Positions 26,055 to 34,722 of a stretch of 41,018 nucleotides of DNA are shown in pieces. Position 1 is the stretch's first letter, and every line of letters begins with the position of its first letter. The stretch comes from Gammaproteobacteria bacterium (GTDB lineage: Bacteria > Pseudomonadota > Gammaproteobacteria > Steroidobacterales > Steroidobacteraceae). The translations under genes were made by a program, and so were the position numbers. The notes under the pieces were generated by a model that did not search any database, was not told the DNA's origin, and was given only the letters and a program-made list of their open reading frames with translations. Location: positions 1 through 41,018 of the forward strand of contig SCUD01000095.1 of NCBI GenBank assembly GCA_004297335.1, in the 5' to 3' direction.

Positions 26055-26861
26055 TCAGGCTGCGCCGGCGCGCGTGATGATGTAGCCCCCGGACTTGGCG
26101 TCGAACTCCAGCCCGATCAGCCCGCGATCGCGTGCTTCCTCGAGCATCGCGCCGAAGGTCCGGAAGCCGTGGTAGCTCTCGTTGAAGCCCGGCTTGCGGC
26201 GCTTGATCGCCTGCTTGACCATCGAGCCCCAGACCTTCTCCTCGGCATCGCGCTCGGCGAACAGGTCCTCGACGGTCGCGACCACGAGATCGATGCCCTC
26301 CTGGCGGCGCTCGTCGGCGCTGCTGCCTGGAGTCTTCGCCGCTCCGTCCGCCACCGGTGCGCGCCGGCGGCCGCGGGCCGCTACCTCGCCGCGCACCAGG
26401 TCATCGTAATAGATGAATTCGTCGCAACCGCTGATCAGCAGGTCGGAGGTCGAGTTCTTGACGCCCACGCCAATCACGATCTTGTCGTTCTCGCGCAGTT
26501 TCGCCACCAGCGGCGAGAAGTCCGAATCGCCGCTGATGATGACGAAGGTATCGACGTGCGCCTTGGTGTAGCACAGGTCGAGCGCATCCACGACCATGCG
26601 GATGTCCGCCGAATTCTTGCCAGCCTGCCGCACGTGCGGGATTTCGATCAGTTCGAAGGCGGCCTCGTGCATCGGCGCCTTGAATTCCTTGTAGCGCTCC
26701 CAGTTGCAGTAGGCTTTCTTGACCACGATGTTGCCCTTCAGCAGCAGCCGCTCGAGCACCTTGCGGATGTCGAACGCCGGGATTTTCGCATCGCGGACGC
26801 CAAGCGCGACGTTTTCGAAGTCGCAGAATACAGCCATGATCCGGGTACCGGTCCTGCTCAT
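26055..26861 (-). CDS. NYN-domain ribonuclease-like protein with C-terminal OST-HTH/LOTUS domain
   Basis: 268 residues. The NYN (PIN-like) domain occupies about 8-155 and carries the acidic cluster expected for a metal-dependent nuclease: FCDFEN, NSADIRMVVDALD and ISGDSDFSPLV. A charged linker (about 160-185) leads to a C-terminal domain with VWGSMVKQAIKRRKPGFNES, FRTFGAMLEEARDRGLI and KSGGYIITR, typical of the OST-HTH/LOTUS fold, which binds RNA. This LabA/DUF88-like combination suggests RNA cleavage or decay, but the target is unknown. The ATG sits in the stop of the EF-G-like gene (TGATG) behind GGAGGA, so the two are translationally coupled. Confidence 0.92.
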   Translation of the reverse strand: MSRTGTRIMAVFCDFENVALGVRDAKIPAFDIRKVLERLLLKGNIVVKKAYCNWERYKEFKAPMHEAAFELIEIPHVRQAGKNSADIRMVVDALDLCYTKAHVDTFVIISGDSDFSPLVAKLRENDKIVIGVGVKNSTSDLLISGCDEFIYYDDLVRGEVAARGRRRAPVADGAAKTPGSSADERRQEGIDLVVATVEDLFAERDAEEKVWGSMVKQAIKRRKPGFNESYHGFRTFGAMLEEARDRGLIGLEFDAKSGGYIITRAGAA

Positions 26862-28909
26862 CAATCCTCCGTCGCCGCCGGCTTCCAGGCCGTGGCCAGT
26901 TCCTGTTGCCGGCGCGGGGGCACCGGGTCGTAGTGCGAGAGCTCCAGCGTAAAGCTGCCTTCCCCTCCGGTCAGCGCCTTGAGCCGGTTCTGGTAATCAG
27001 TAATCTCGGCGAGTGGCACGTAGGCCGTCACCTGCATCCAGCCGCGCGCATGGGCCTCATTGCCATCGATGCGGGCGCGCCGCGTCGCGAGGTCGGCGGT
27101 GATGTCGCCGACGACCTCGCCCGGCGCGTTGATCCGCACGTGCACGATCGGTTCGAGTACGGTCGGCGCCGCCTTCTGCACCGCCTCGAGAAAAGCCTTG
27201 CGACCCGCGCTGACGAAGGCGACTTCCTTCGAATCCACCGGATGGTGCTTGCCGTCGTAGACCGCGACGCGCAGGTCGTGGAGCGGAAACCCGGCGATCG
27301 CGCCCTCGGCGAGGGCCTGGCGCACACCCTTCTCGACCGCCGGGAGGAACTGGCGCGGGATCGCACCACCGACGACCTCATCCAGGAACTCGAACCCCGC
27401 CCCACGCGCGAGCGGCTCGACCTTCAGCCAGACCTCGCCAAACTGCCCGGCGCCGCCGGTCTGCTTCTTGTGCCGGTGGTGGCCGTCGGCCGGCCGGGTG
27501 ATCGTCTCGCGGTACGGGATATTGGGTGGCCGCGTCCTGACGGGGACTCCATAGCGCTCAGTCATCCGCTCGACCATCACCCGCAGGTGCAGGTCGCCCA
27601 TGCCATACAGCACGGTCTCGTTCAGCGCCGCATGGTGCTCGACGCGGACACAGGGATCCTCGGCGGCGAGCTTGTGCAGCGCATCGGCCAGCTTCTGCTC
27701 ATCGCCACGGCGCTCCGGCTCGATCGCAATACCGAGCATCGCCGGCGGGAACACGATGGACTTCAGGTGGAAATGATCCTCGTCATGGGAATCGTGGAGC
27801 ACCGCGTCGAAGTGCAGCTCGTCGAGCTTCGCGACCGCACAGATGTCGCCCGGCACGGCGAGCTGGATCTCGGCATGCTCCTTGCCCTGCATCCGGAACA
27901 GGTGGGCGATCCGGATCGGCTTGCGACCATCGCCGACGAACAGCTGCGCGCCGGGGGCGATCGTGCCCTGGTGTACGCGGAACAGGCCGAGCTTGCCGAC
28001 GAAGGGATCCATGATCACCTTGAACACATGGGCGAGCGCATGGCGGGCCGGGTCCGGGTCGATGACCACGCGCTCCGCGCCCGCGCCTTCTCCCTTCAGG
28101 AACGGTGGTGGATTGCCCTCGGCCGGGTTCGGCGCCAGCCGCACCAGGATCTCGAGCAGCTCCGGGATGCCGGCGCCGGTTTCCGCTGACACGAAGCACA
28201 CCGGCACCAGATGCCCGTCGCGCAGGGCCCGCTCGAACGGGTCGTGCAGCCGGGTGGGATCGAGGTCCTCGCCCTGCTCGAGGTAGAGCGCCATCAAGTC
28301 CTCATCGACCTCGACGACCTGGTCGATGATCTCGGTATGCGCAGCCGGCACCGATGAGAAATCGGTGGCCTCGCCGGTGTTATGAAAAAAACAGTCCGCG
28401 ACCCGGCTGCCGTGGCCGGCCGGCAGGTTGAGCGGCAGGCATTCCCGGCCGAACTGCTCGCGCAGCTCCTCGAGCACGGCGGCGGGATTCGCCTCCCTGG
28501 CGTCGATCTTGCTGACGATGACCAGCCGGCACAGGCCGCGGTCACGGGCGAAGTCCATCATCCGCAGCGTCGCCGGCTCGATGCCGGCCACCGCGCTGAC
28601 CACGACCGCCGCGGTCTCGACGGCCTCCAGCACCGACAAGGAACGGCCGGCGAAGTCCGGATAGCCCGGCGTATCGATCAGGTTGACGTGGACCGCCCCG
28701 GTCTCGAAGTAGCACAGCGTGGCATCCACCGAGTGCTGCAGGCGCCGGGATTGCGGGTCGTGGTCACAGACCGTCGTGCCGCGGGCGAGGCTGCCCCTGG
28801 CACGGATGGCGCCCGCCGCGAACAGCAGCGCCTCGGCCAGCAATGTCTTGCCGGCACCGGCGTGGCCGACGAGGGCCACGTTGCGGATGTCACCGGTCCC
28901 ATGTGCCAT
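26861..28909 (-). CDS. EF-G-like translational GTPase (FusA2 type)
   Basis: A 682-residue paralogue of elongation factor G. The G domain has P-loop GHAGAGKT, G3 DTPGYPD and G4 SKID in place of NKxD. The switch-I region reads HDPQSRRLQHSVDATL and lacks the GITI of canonical EF-G, as in FusA2-type proteins. Domain II (GKLGLFRVHQGTI), III, IV (GGAGQFGEVWLKVEP, GKHHPVDSKEVAF) and V (EPIVHVRINAP onward) are complete. It is not the main EF-G, since no str operon is nearby. The start at 28909 is chosen for GGAGG six bases upstream. It heads a unit with the NYN/LOTUS and WYL genes. Confidence 0.92.
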   Translation of the reverse strand: MAHGTGDIRNVALVGHAGAGKTLLAEALLFAAGAIRARGSLARGTTVCDHDPQSRRLQHSVDATLCYFETGAVHVNLIDTPGYPDFAGRSLSVLEAVETAAVVVSAVAGIEPATLRMMDFARDRGLCRLVIVSKIDAREANPAAVLEELREQFGRECLPLNLPAGHGSRVADCFFHNTGEATDFSSVPAAHTEIIDQVVEVDEDLMALYLEQGEDLDPTRLHDPFERALRDGHLVPVCFVSAETGAGIPELLEILVRLAPNPAEGNPPPFLKGEGAGAERVVIDPDPARHALAHVFKVIMDPFVGKLGLFRVHQGTIAPGAQLFVGDGRKPIRIAHLFRMQGKEHAEIQLAVPGDICAVAKLDELHFDAVLHDSHDEDHFHLKSIVFPPAMLGIAIEPERRGDEQKLADALHKLAAEDPCVRVEHHAALNETVLYGMGDLHLRVMVERMTERYGVPVRTRPPNIPYRETITRPADGHHRHKKQTGGAGQFGEVWLKVEPLARGAGFEFLDEVVGGAIPRQFLPAVEKGVRQALAEGAIAGFPLHDLRVAVYDGKHHPVDSKEVAFVSAGRKAFLEAVQKAAPTVLEPIVHVRINAPGEVVGDITADLATRRARIDGNEAHARGWMQVTAYVPLAEITDYQNRLKALTGGEGSFTLELSHYDPVPPRRQQELATAWKPAATED

Positions 28910-28969
28910 CAGGTGCCTCCGCGGATCGACCGCCAACGCCGGCCTGGCCGCAAGGATAGCATCGAAGCC

Positions 28970-29005
28970 GGGGCCGACGGCCCCTGGAACCGGGGCCGGG
29001 CCCCG
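28970..29005. repeat. Two adjacent GC-rich palindromes upstream of the ExbD-like gene
   Basis: GGGGCC-GAC-GGCCCC (28970-28984) and CGGGGCC-G-GGCCCCG (28991-29005) lie 6 nt apart in the gap between the EF-G-like and ExbD-like genes (28910-29103). Each can form a short GC stem. No T run follows, so they are not clear intrinsic terminators. Apart from these and a GGGGGAC ribosome-site candidate near 29093, I see nothing else in this gap. Confidence 0.5.
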
Positions 29006-29103
29006 CCGGCGGCCAACAGCGGTTGCACCAGCCGGGGCGGACGGGCAAACTGGCGCCCCTCAATACTGGCGGCGCCGGCAGCAGGACGCACGGGGGACGG
29101 GAC

Positions 29104-29511
29104 ATGGCGGTTTCGGTCAAGGGCGATAGCGCGGATCCGATGGTCGATCCGAACGTCATTCCGCTCGTCGACATCATGCTGGTGCTGCTGATCATCTTCA
29201 TCATCACGATTCCGGTGATGACGCACGCGGTCAAGATCGACCTGCCCCGGGACAACCCGAATCCGCCGGCGGAACCGCCGCCGGTCGTCAATATCTACGT
29301 CGAGTTCGACGGCACGCTGATGTGGAACCAGAGCACCATCGACCGCGCCGACCTCGAGGGCTACATTGCCGTCGAGAACGTGCGGGATCCGCAACCCGAG
29401 GTGCACGTGGATGCACACCGGCGCGTGCCCTACTACTACGTCGCCGACGTGATCTTCGCGCTGCAGCGTGGCGGGCTGCAGAAGGTGGGCTTCGTTCCGG
29501 CCAGCCCCTGA
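29104..29511 (+). CDS. ExbD/TolR-family proton-channel accessory protein, orphan
   Basis: A 135-residue protein with a short cytoplasmic N-terminus, one transmembrane helix (about 18-40) and a periplasmic domain. The conserved membrane aspartate is in PLVDIMLVLLIIFIITIP. The periplasmic part ends YYYVADVIFALQRGGLQKVGFV, which matches ExbD/TolR. Such proteins pair with ExbB/TolQ to use the proton gradient for TonB- or Tol-driven work. No ExbB, TonB or TolA gene is in the window, so the partner is elsewhere. The ATG after CGGGAC is chosen over an upstream in-frame start because it gives the family N-terminus. Confidence 0.9.
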   Translation: MAVSVKGDSADPMVDPNVIPLVDIMLVLLIIFIITIPVMTHAVKIDLPRDNPNPPAEPPPVVNIYVEFDGTLMWNQSTIDRADLEGYIAVENVRDPQPEVHVDAHRRVPYYYVADVIFALQRGGLQKVGFVPASP

Positions 29512-29526
29512 CCGTCACGACGGCGC

Positions 29527-31314
29527 TCAGCCGCCTCCAGCCGCACCAAGCCAGCGCGGCAACGCCAGCGTCAGCTGCGGGAATGCCGTGATCACCAGCA
29601 GTCCGACCGCGAGCACCGCGAGCATCGGCAGGCTGGCGCGTGCGACCGTCAGCACCGGCCGACCAAAGCGCGCCGCCGACATGAACAGGTTCAGTCCGAC
29701 CGGCGGCGTCAGGTAGCCGAGCTCGAGGTTGGCGAGCACGATCACGCCCAGATGCACCGGATCCATGCCGAAGGCCAGTGCCACCGGCACGATCAGCGGT
29801 GCAATCACGATGATCGCCGAGAAGATGTCCATCAGGCAGCCGACGGCCAGCAGGAACAGGTTCAGCGCCAGCAGGAACAGCCAGCGCGATTCGAGCGTCG
29901 CCCCGATCCATTCGGTCAGCCGGTCCGGTACGTGCACGGTGATCAGCAGGTTGGTCAGCCCCATCGCCGCGCCGAGGATCAGCAGGATGCCGCCGACCAG
30001 CGCGCCGCACTCACGGACGACTTCGAGGAGCCGCGCCCCGCGCGGCAGGTCCCGGTTCAGGAAGGCCGCGGCGAGAAGCGCATAGGCCGCCGTCAGCGCG
30101 GCGGCCGGCACCGGCAGCGCGTAGCCGCCAAAGATCAGCACCAGTGGCACGACCGGCAACAGCAGTTCCCATTTCGCCCGCCAGGTCGTCACGCGGGCCC
30201 GGCGCCAGCTGAAGCGCCGGCGGCGGGCCACCGGCGGCGATGCGGCGATGCCCCAGGCGCTGGCCAGCACCACGAGCAGGAGCCCCGGCAGCGCAGCGCC
30301 GAGGAACATCGTCGTCATCGGCACCTGGGCAACGATCGAGTACAGGATCAGCGGCAGGCAGGGCGCAAACAGCACACCGAGCGAGCCGGCGCCCGTCACG
30401 AGTCCCAGTGCCGACTGGTCCCGATACCCCGAGTTCAGCAGGATCGGCATCAGCAGGCCGCCCAGAGCGAGGATCGTCACGCCGGAGCCGCCGGTGAAGG
30501 CCGTGAAGAAGGTACAGGCCAGCACCGCAACCACGGCCGGTCCGCCGCGCAGGTGTCCCGACCAGGCCCGCAGCAGCCGCACCAGCCGGCGCGCGGCGCC
30601 GGTGGCCGCGACGATATAGCCCGCCAGCGTAAACAGCGGCAGCGTCGCCAGCAGCGGATTCGTCACCTGGTCGTAATGGTCGAGCGGCACCGAGGCCACC
30701 GGGTCCCCGGCGGTCAGGAACCAGATCAGCGCGATGCCGGCCAGCACGACGAAGATCGGCACGCCGAGCACGGTGGCGATGCTGAGCAGGATCAGCAGCG
30801 GTACCCGCGCCAGCGCCAGATCAGCGCCCAGGTGCTCCGCGACCACGGCCCCGGCGACGGCCAGCACGAGCACCCCCAGGCGGACGCCAGCACCGGCCGC
30901 GCTGCGCCACGCGAGGCGCAGCGTGATCACGGCGAAGCCGAGCGGCAGGGCCGCCTGCAGCGCGATGCGCGGGATGCCGAAGGCCAGCGTGCTGCCCGAT
31001 CCGACTTCCTCGCGGACGAACTGCCAAGCGGCCAGGGTCAGCAGCGCGGTGACCGCGGTGCCGACGAACCCGGTGAACAGCCCGGCGGGCACCCGCGCGC
31101 GGTGGGGCAGGGCCTGGACGACAGCCCCCATCGCCAGCAGCTGGCCATCGCGGGCCGCAACCATGCCCCCGAGCATTCCGGTGAGCAGCGTCAGGTGCCG
31201 GATCAGCTCGTCGGCCGCGGCCCAGGCCGGCAGCAGGCTCGTGACGCCGCACGCCAACAAGGCCGCGAGCGTCGCCGCCAGCAGCAGGTTCTCGACCCGG
31301 TGCAGCAGGGCCAT
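29527..31314 (-). CDS. TRAP transporter fused permease (DctQ-DctM)
   Basis: A 595-residue multi-spanning inner-membrane protein. Residues about 1-150 resemble the small DctQ subunit (four hydrophobic segments, LIRHLTLLTGMLGGMVAARDG). Residues about 165-590 are the large DctM subunit with VPIFVVLAGIALIWF, FTLAGYIVAATG, FTAFTGGSGVTILALGGLLMP and LANLELGYLTPPVGLNLFM. TRAP transporters drive uptake of carboxylates or other acids with a Na+ or H+ gradient and a periplasmic binding protein. Its ATG lies in the dctP stop (TGATG). The C-terminus is convergent with the ExbD gene, 15 nt away. Confidence 0.94.
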   Translation of the reverse strand: MALLHRVENLLLAATLAALLACGVTSLLPAWAAADELIRHLTLLTGMLGGMVAARDGQLLAMGAVVQALPHRARVPAGLFTGFVGTAVTALLTLAAWQFVREEVGSGSTLAFGIPRIALQAALPLGFAVITLRLAWRSAAGAGVRLGVLVLAVAGAVVAEHLGADLALARVPLLILLSIATVLGVPIFVVLAGIALIWFLTAGDPVASVPLDHYDQVTNPLLATLPLFTLAGYIVAATGAARRLVRLLRAWSGHLRGGPAVVAVLACTFFTAFTGGSGVTILALGGLLMPILLNSGYRDQSALGLVTGAGSLGVLFAPCLPLILYSIVAQVPMTTMFLGAALPGLLLVVLASAWGIAASPPVARRRRFSWRRARVTTWRAKWELLLPVVPLVLIFGGYALPVPAAALTAAYALLAAAFLNRDLPRGARLLEVVRECGALVGGILLILGAAMGLTNLLITVHVPDRLTEWIGATLESRWLFLLALNLFLLAVGCLMDIFSAIIVIAPLIVPVALAFGMDPVHLGVIVLANLELGYLTPPVGLNLFMSAARFGRPVLTVARASLPMLAVLAVGLLVITAFPQLTLALPRWLGAAGGG

Positions 31315-32330
31315 CAGGAGCCGGTACCCGCTCCGTTGCGCAGCTCGTCCACCGCGGCGTCGAACATCGGCGCCGGCACCAGCCCGCCGCGGATGCGCGG
31401 GTAGAGCTTCCCGACCTCATGGCGCAGCTCGCGCTCGGCCTCGGCCGACAGGGGCACGACCTTCAGGCCCTGCTTGTCGCGCATCGCCTGGACGGCCTGT
31501 TCATCCTCCGCCCGACTCGCGCGACGCATCTCCGGGCCGGCGCGCAACGAGGTCTCACGCAGCCAGGCCTGGGTCGCCGGATCGAGCTGGTTCCAGGCGC
31601 GGACCGTGAGTACCAGCGCACCGGTCACTGGCGCCCAGGGCAGGTCCAGCATGTAGGGCGCGTAACTCGGCACCTGGCTGAAATTGGCCAGGAAGGCCGG
31701 GATCGGCAGCGCGTCGATCATGCCGTTGCGCAGGCCGAGCAGGATCTGGTCCGGCTCGAGCACGACCGGCCGGTAATAGTCCTTCATCATCTCCACGCTC
31801 TCCGGGTCGCCGGAACTCGCGTAGACGCGCAGGTTCCGGAAATCCCGGATGCCATGGATCGGGGTCCGCGAGAAGTATCGCACCCACCCCGCGTCGCCCC
31901 AGAACAGCACGACGTAGCCGGCCTCGAAGAGCCGTCGCTCCAGTTCCGGAGCGAGCCGCTCGCGCACCCGGTCGACATCCTCCCAGTCGCGGAACAGGAG
32001 CGGCATCATCTGCAGCGCCGTCACGGAGCGCTCGATCTGGCCGAGCCCGACCGAGGTCAGCATCGCGCCGTGGATCTGGCCGACCCGCATGCGCCGGACG
32101 ATCTGCAGCTCGCCGCCCTGGGTGCCCGGGAAGATGTTCATGCGCAGGCCGCCCGGGCCGCGGGCCCAGTCGGCGCCAAGTCCCTGCAGGCGTTTGTGAA
32201 AGGACGAACCAGCGGGCGCGACGGTGGCGATGCGCAGTTCAGTACCTGCGGCAGCCACCGCCCCCGCCCACCCCAAGGCAGTGATCGCGACAATAGCCAG
32301 CCCGGACCGCAGCCAGCTTCGCAGTGTCAT
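31314..32330 (-). CDS. TRAP transporter substrate-binding protein (DctP family)
   Basis: 338 residues with a Sec signal (about 1-27, AVAAAG). The mature protein starts TELRIATVAPAGSSFHKRLQGLG and contains MNIFPGTQGGELQIVRRMRVGQIHGAML and GLRNGMIDALPIPA, all DctP-like. The substrate-anchoring arginine region is near YFSRTPIHGIRDFRNLRVYAS in part, with Arg in the RVYAS strand. The ligand is not predictable. Association with a TatT lipoprotein suggests a hydrophobic ligand by analogy with the treponemal TatPT system. It overlaps TatT by ATGA and the permease by TGATG. Confidence 0.93.
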   Translation of the reverse strand: MTLRSWLRSGLAIVAITALGWAGAVAAAGTELRIATVAPAGSSFHKRLQGLGADWARGPGGLRMNIFPGTQGGELQIVRRMRVGQIHGAMLTSVGLGQIERSVTALQMMPLLFRDWEDVDRVRERLAPELERRLFEAGYVVLFWGDAGWVRYFSRTPIHGIRDFRNLRVYASSGDPESVEMMKDYYRPVVLEPDQILLGLRNGMIDALPIPAFLANFSQVPSYAPYMLDLPWAPVTGALVLTVRAWNQLDPATQAWLRETSLRAGPEMRRASRAEDEQAVQAMRDKQGLKVVPLSAEAERELRHEVGKLYPRIRGGLVPAPMFDAAVDELRNGAGTGS

Positions 32331-33271
32331 CTTGTCGGTTCTCCATCAATGCCGGCGTCGTCGGCCAGCGGCGGCAGGATCCAGTGATCCACGTTGGCGA
32401 GCAGCCACGCGGCGCGGCGTTGCTGCACGCGATTGGCGAGTCGCGTCGGCGGATACGCATCGGCATCCAGCGCGAGCGCGCGCCGGAGCGATTCCTCGAA
32501 ACAGTCACGATCCTCGCGTGGCAGGCACACGGCCTCGGCCCAGCCGAGATGCGGCCCGACGTCATGACCGCCCGACAAGGTGACGGCCTGGTCGAAGTGC
32601 GCGCGCACGGCACCCAGCCGGTCCTCGGGGGCATCCGGCCGGGCCATCCCGTAACTGATCTGGAAGGTGTGGATCGCGCCCTGGCCCCAGTCGCCGTCCA
32701 CCGCTTCCGCCCGGTCGATCAGCGCCGACACCACGGGCAGGTCCGCGACCAGCGCGGGATCATCCTTGCCGAGAGTGATCGCGGCTGCCCAGGCCACGGC
32801 GGTCCAGTACAGCAGGTCCACCTCCGCGGCTCCGGCCCGGCTGGCGGCCACGGCCGGCGTACGCCGCAGCTCGTCGCTGAAGCCCGGATGGACGCTGTCG
32901 AGGCCCCGCAGCCCATAGTCGCGCGCGCGCAGGTAAAGCCGGCGCGCCCGATCCTGGCCGGCCCAGGCCCGCTCGACATCCTCGAGGGCGGCCAGGTCGG
33001 CTTCCTGCTGGACGAAGGCATAGGCGTACTGCGTGAACGCGGCGCTGGTCGCCGCCAGCAGGCCCCGGTGTTCCGGGGTCGAGGCCAGCACGCTCTCCAT
33101 CAGCTTGAGGCTGAACGGCAATGCCGCCGCGACGAGCTCGGGATCATTGTCCGAGGCATAGGTGTCGCCACCCGCCGCCAGGGCGCTGGCGAGCCGGTTC
33201 GAGACGATTCGCTGGGCCGAGCAGCCGGAGGCCAGGACCGCAAGCACGACCAGTGCCGCTGTCTGTCGCAT
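32327..33271 (-). CDS. TRAP-associated TatT-family lipoprotein (T component)
   Basis: 314 residues. The N-terminus MRQTAALVVLAVLASGC has a lipobox-like LASGC. The mature part is alpha-helical with tetratricopeptide-like repeats: LPFSLKLMESVLASTPEHRGL, ARRLYLRARDYGLRGLD, AHFDQAVTLSGGHDVGPHLGWAE and a late NRVQQRRAAWLLANVDHWI. This matches the TatT family, whose members form periplasmic trimers that bind DctP-type proteins. The start at 33271 has GGGGAGCAGG upstream. Its position directly before dctP is the expected one. About 50 nt separate it from the DUF3999 stop. Confidence 0.88.
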   Translation of the reverse strand: MRQTAALVVLAVLASGCSAQRIVSNRLASALAAGGDTYASDNDPELVAAALPFSLKLMESVLASTPEHRGLLAATSAAFTQYAYAFVQQEADLAALEDVERAWAGQDRARRLYLRARDYGLRGLDSVHPGFSDELRRTPAVAASRAGAAEVDLLYWTAVAWAAAITLGKDDPALVADLPVVSALIDRAEAVDGDWGQGAIHTFQISYGMARPDAPEDRLGAVRAHFDQAVTLSGGHDVGPHLGWAEAVCLPREDRDCFEESLRRALALDADAYPPTRLANRVQQRRAAWLLANVDHWILPPLADDAGIDGEPTR

Positions 33272-33321
33272 CCTGCTCCCCGAGTCGTGCTCCTGCATGG
33301 CGGCGGATGATACCCGGGTCG

Positions 33322-34722
33322 TCATCCGGACCGCGAATCGGGCACCCCCTGCCGGAGCAGGCGCCAGGCCATGCCACCGACGACCCCGACCCCGGCGATC
33401 AGCGCGATCCAAAGCGACCAGCGCCGCCACTCGGGCCGGCGCGGTGGCTCGAGCCGCCTGGGCCCGCCCAGTTCGTAGCGCGCACCCAGCGTCGCGCGGC
33501 CGGCCGGCCCGGTCCGCTCGAGCAGCTGCAGCATGCCCGGATCCGAGAAGCGCCGCGCCATTGGAAAGTCCTGCTCACGATCGCTGGCGCTGCCGGCCAC
33601 CAGGCGCCACGGCGACTCGCCCTGGGCAACGAACAGGATCCGGTCGGGCTGCCAGCCCAGCCGCAACCGCGGCGCCGGCTCGCTGCGCCCGCTTCGGATG
33701 ACGAGCTTCCAGCGCCGAGCGCGCAACGGCACCAGGGTCAACGGGTCGCTCTCCGCGACCGCACCATCGCGGCGCAGGCGATAGAAGAGTCCGTCATGTA
33801 CACCCTGCCACTGCGACTGGCCCGGCAGCCAGGCCAGCAGGTTCGCCCGCAGGAGTCCCTGCTCGCCGGGCAGCTCGAGGGCGAGACGATCGACGGCCAC
33901 AGCGGCACCAGCGTCGTACAGCCAGCCACCGTCAGCGGCGTCACGGCCCACCGGCGTGAGCGGCAGGTACTCACGCACCTCTGGCGCGGCGGCGGCCGCA
34001 AAATGCGCGACCAGCCGCGTCACTCGCCATCCGGGCGGCGCGGCATTCCAGCTGAGTCGCAGATAGCGCAGTTCACGCCCGGCGAGCCCGATCCGCCGCT
34101 GCTCGATGCTCTCGTCTGCCTCGCGCAGTCCGGCGACGGTACCGGCGCCGAGCGCAAACCACTGTTGCAGGTCGGTGCTGCCCTCGACACTGACCTCCAG
34201 GATCAGCGGCTCGATCTCCCGCGGCCACTCGAGTTCCACGGCCCGCAGATCCGCGCGCAGGCCGCCGAGATCCGCGATGCCGGCTACCAGTGCGCGCGCG
34301 CCCGCTGCGCCGGGTGCTGTTTCGTCGATCCGGACTGTCATCTGGTCGCCGCGGCGCTCGAGTGCCAGCTTCATTTCCCCGGCGGGCGTACCGGGCGGCG
34401 CATGGACCGGCAGCACCGTGAGTTCCCGCACCTCACCGGCTGCCGGCACCGGCGCCGCGGCCTTCCCGATCCAGCGCGGAACCGGCTCGCCGCGCGCGTC
34501 GAACACACCAATGTCGCGCAGCTCCGGATCGGCCACCGAGCGGTACACCTCGAGCGGCAGCGTGAACTCGTAGTAGTCGGCAGACCCCTGCGCCTCGATC
34601 GGCCAGCCCCAGGCGTAGGCCGAGGGTGACGGTGCCGGCCGGGATGGCGCAGCGATCACGGCGTTCGCCATGAGCGCAATGGCCAGCAGCATCGCTGCTC
34701 GCGGGTATCGCAGTTCAGACAT
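33322..34722 (-). CDS. DUF3999 family membrane-anchored protein
   Basis: 466 residues. A signal sequence (about 1-25, LLAIALMANAVIAAP) leads to a large beta-rich extracytoplasmic part, and one transmembrane helix near the C-terminus (WSLWIALIAGVGVVGGMAW) is followed by a short basic tail. This matches DUF3999, a family of unknown function. It overlaps the DUF2339 gene by 8 nt, and the two families commonly occur together. The start at 34722 is chosen for AGGGGA upstream. The extracytoplasmic domain with a C-terminal anchor suggests a role at the outer face of the inner membrane. Confidence 0.88.
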   Translation of the reverse strand: MSELRYPRAAMLLAIALMANAVIAAPSRPAPSPSAYAWGWPIEAQGSADYYEFTLPLEVYRSVADPELRDIGVFDARGEPVPRWIGKAAAPVPAAGEVRELTVLPVHAPPGTPAGEMKLALERRGDQMTVRIDETAPGAAGARALVAGIADLGGLRADLRAVELEWPREIEPLILEVSVEGSTDLQQWFALGAGTVAGLREADESIEQRRIGLAGRELRYLRLSWNAAPPGWRVTRLVAHFAAAAAPEVREYLPLTPVGRDAADGGWLYDAGAAVAVDRLALELPGEQGLLRANLLAWLPGQSQWQGVHDGLFYRLRRDGAVAESDPLTLVPLRARRWKLVIRSGRSEPAPRLRLGWQPDRILFVAQGESPWRLVAGSASDREQDFPMARRFSDPGMLQLLERTGPAGRATLGARYELGGPRRLEPPRRPEWRRWSLWIALIAGVGVVGGMAWRLLRQGVPDSRSG

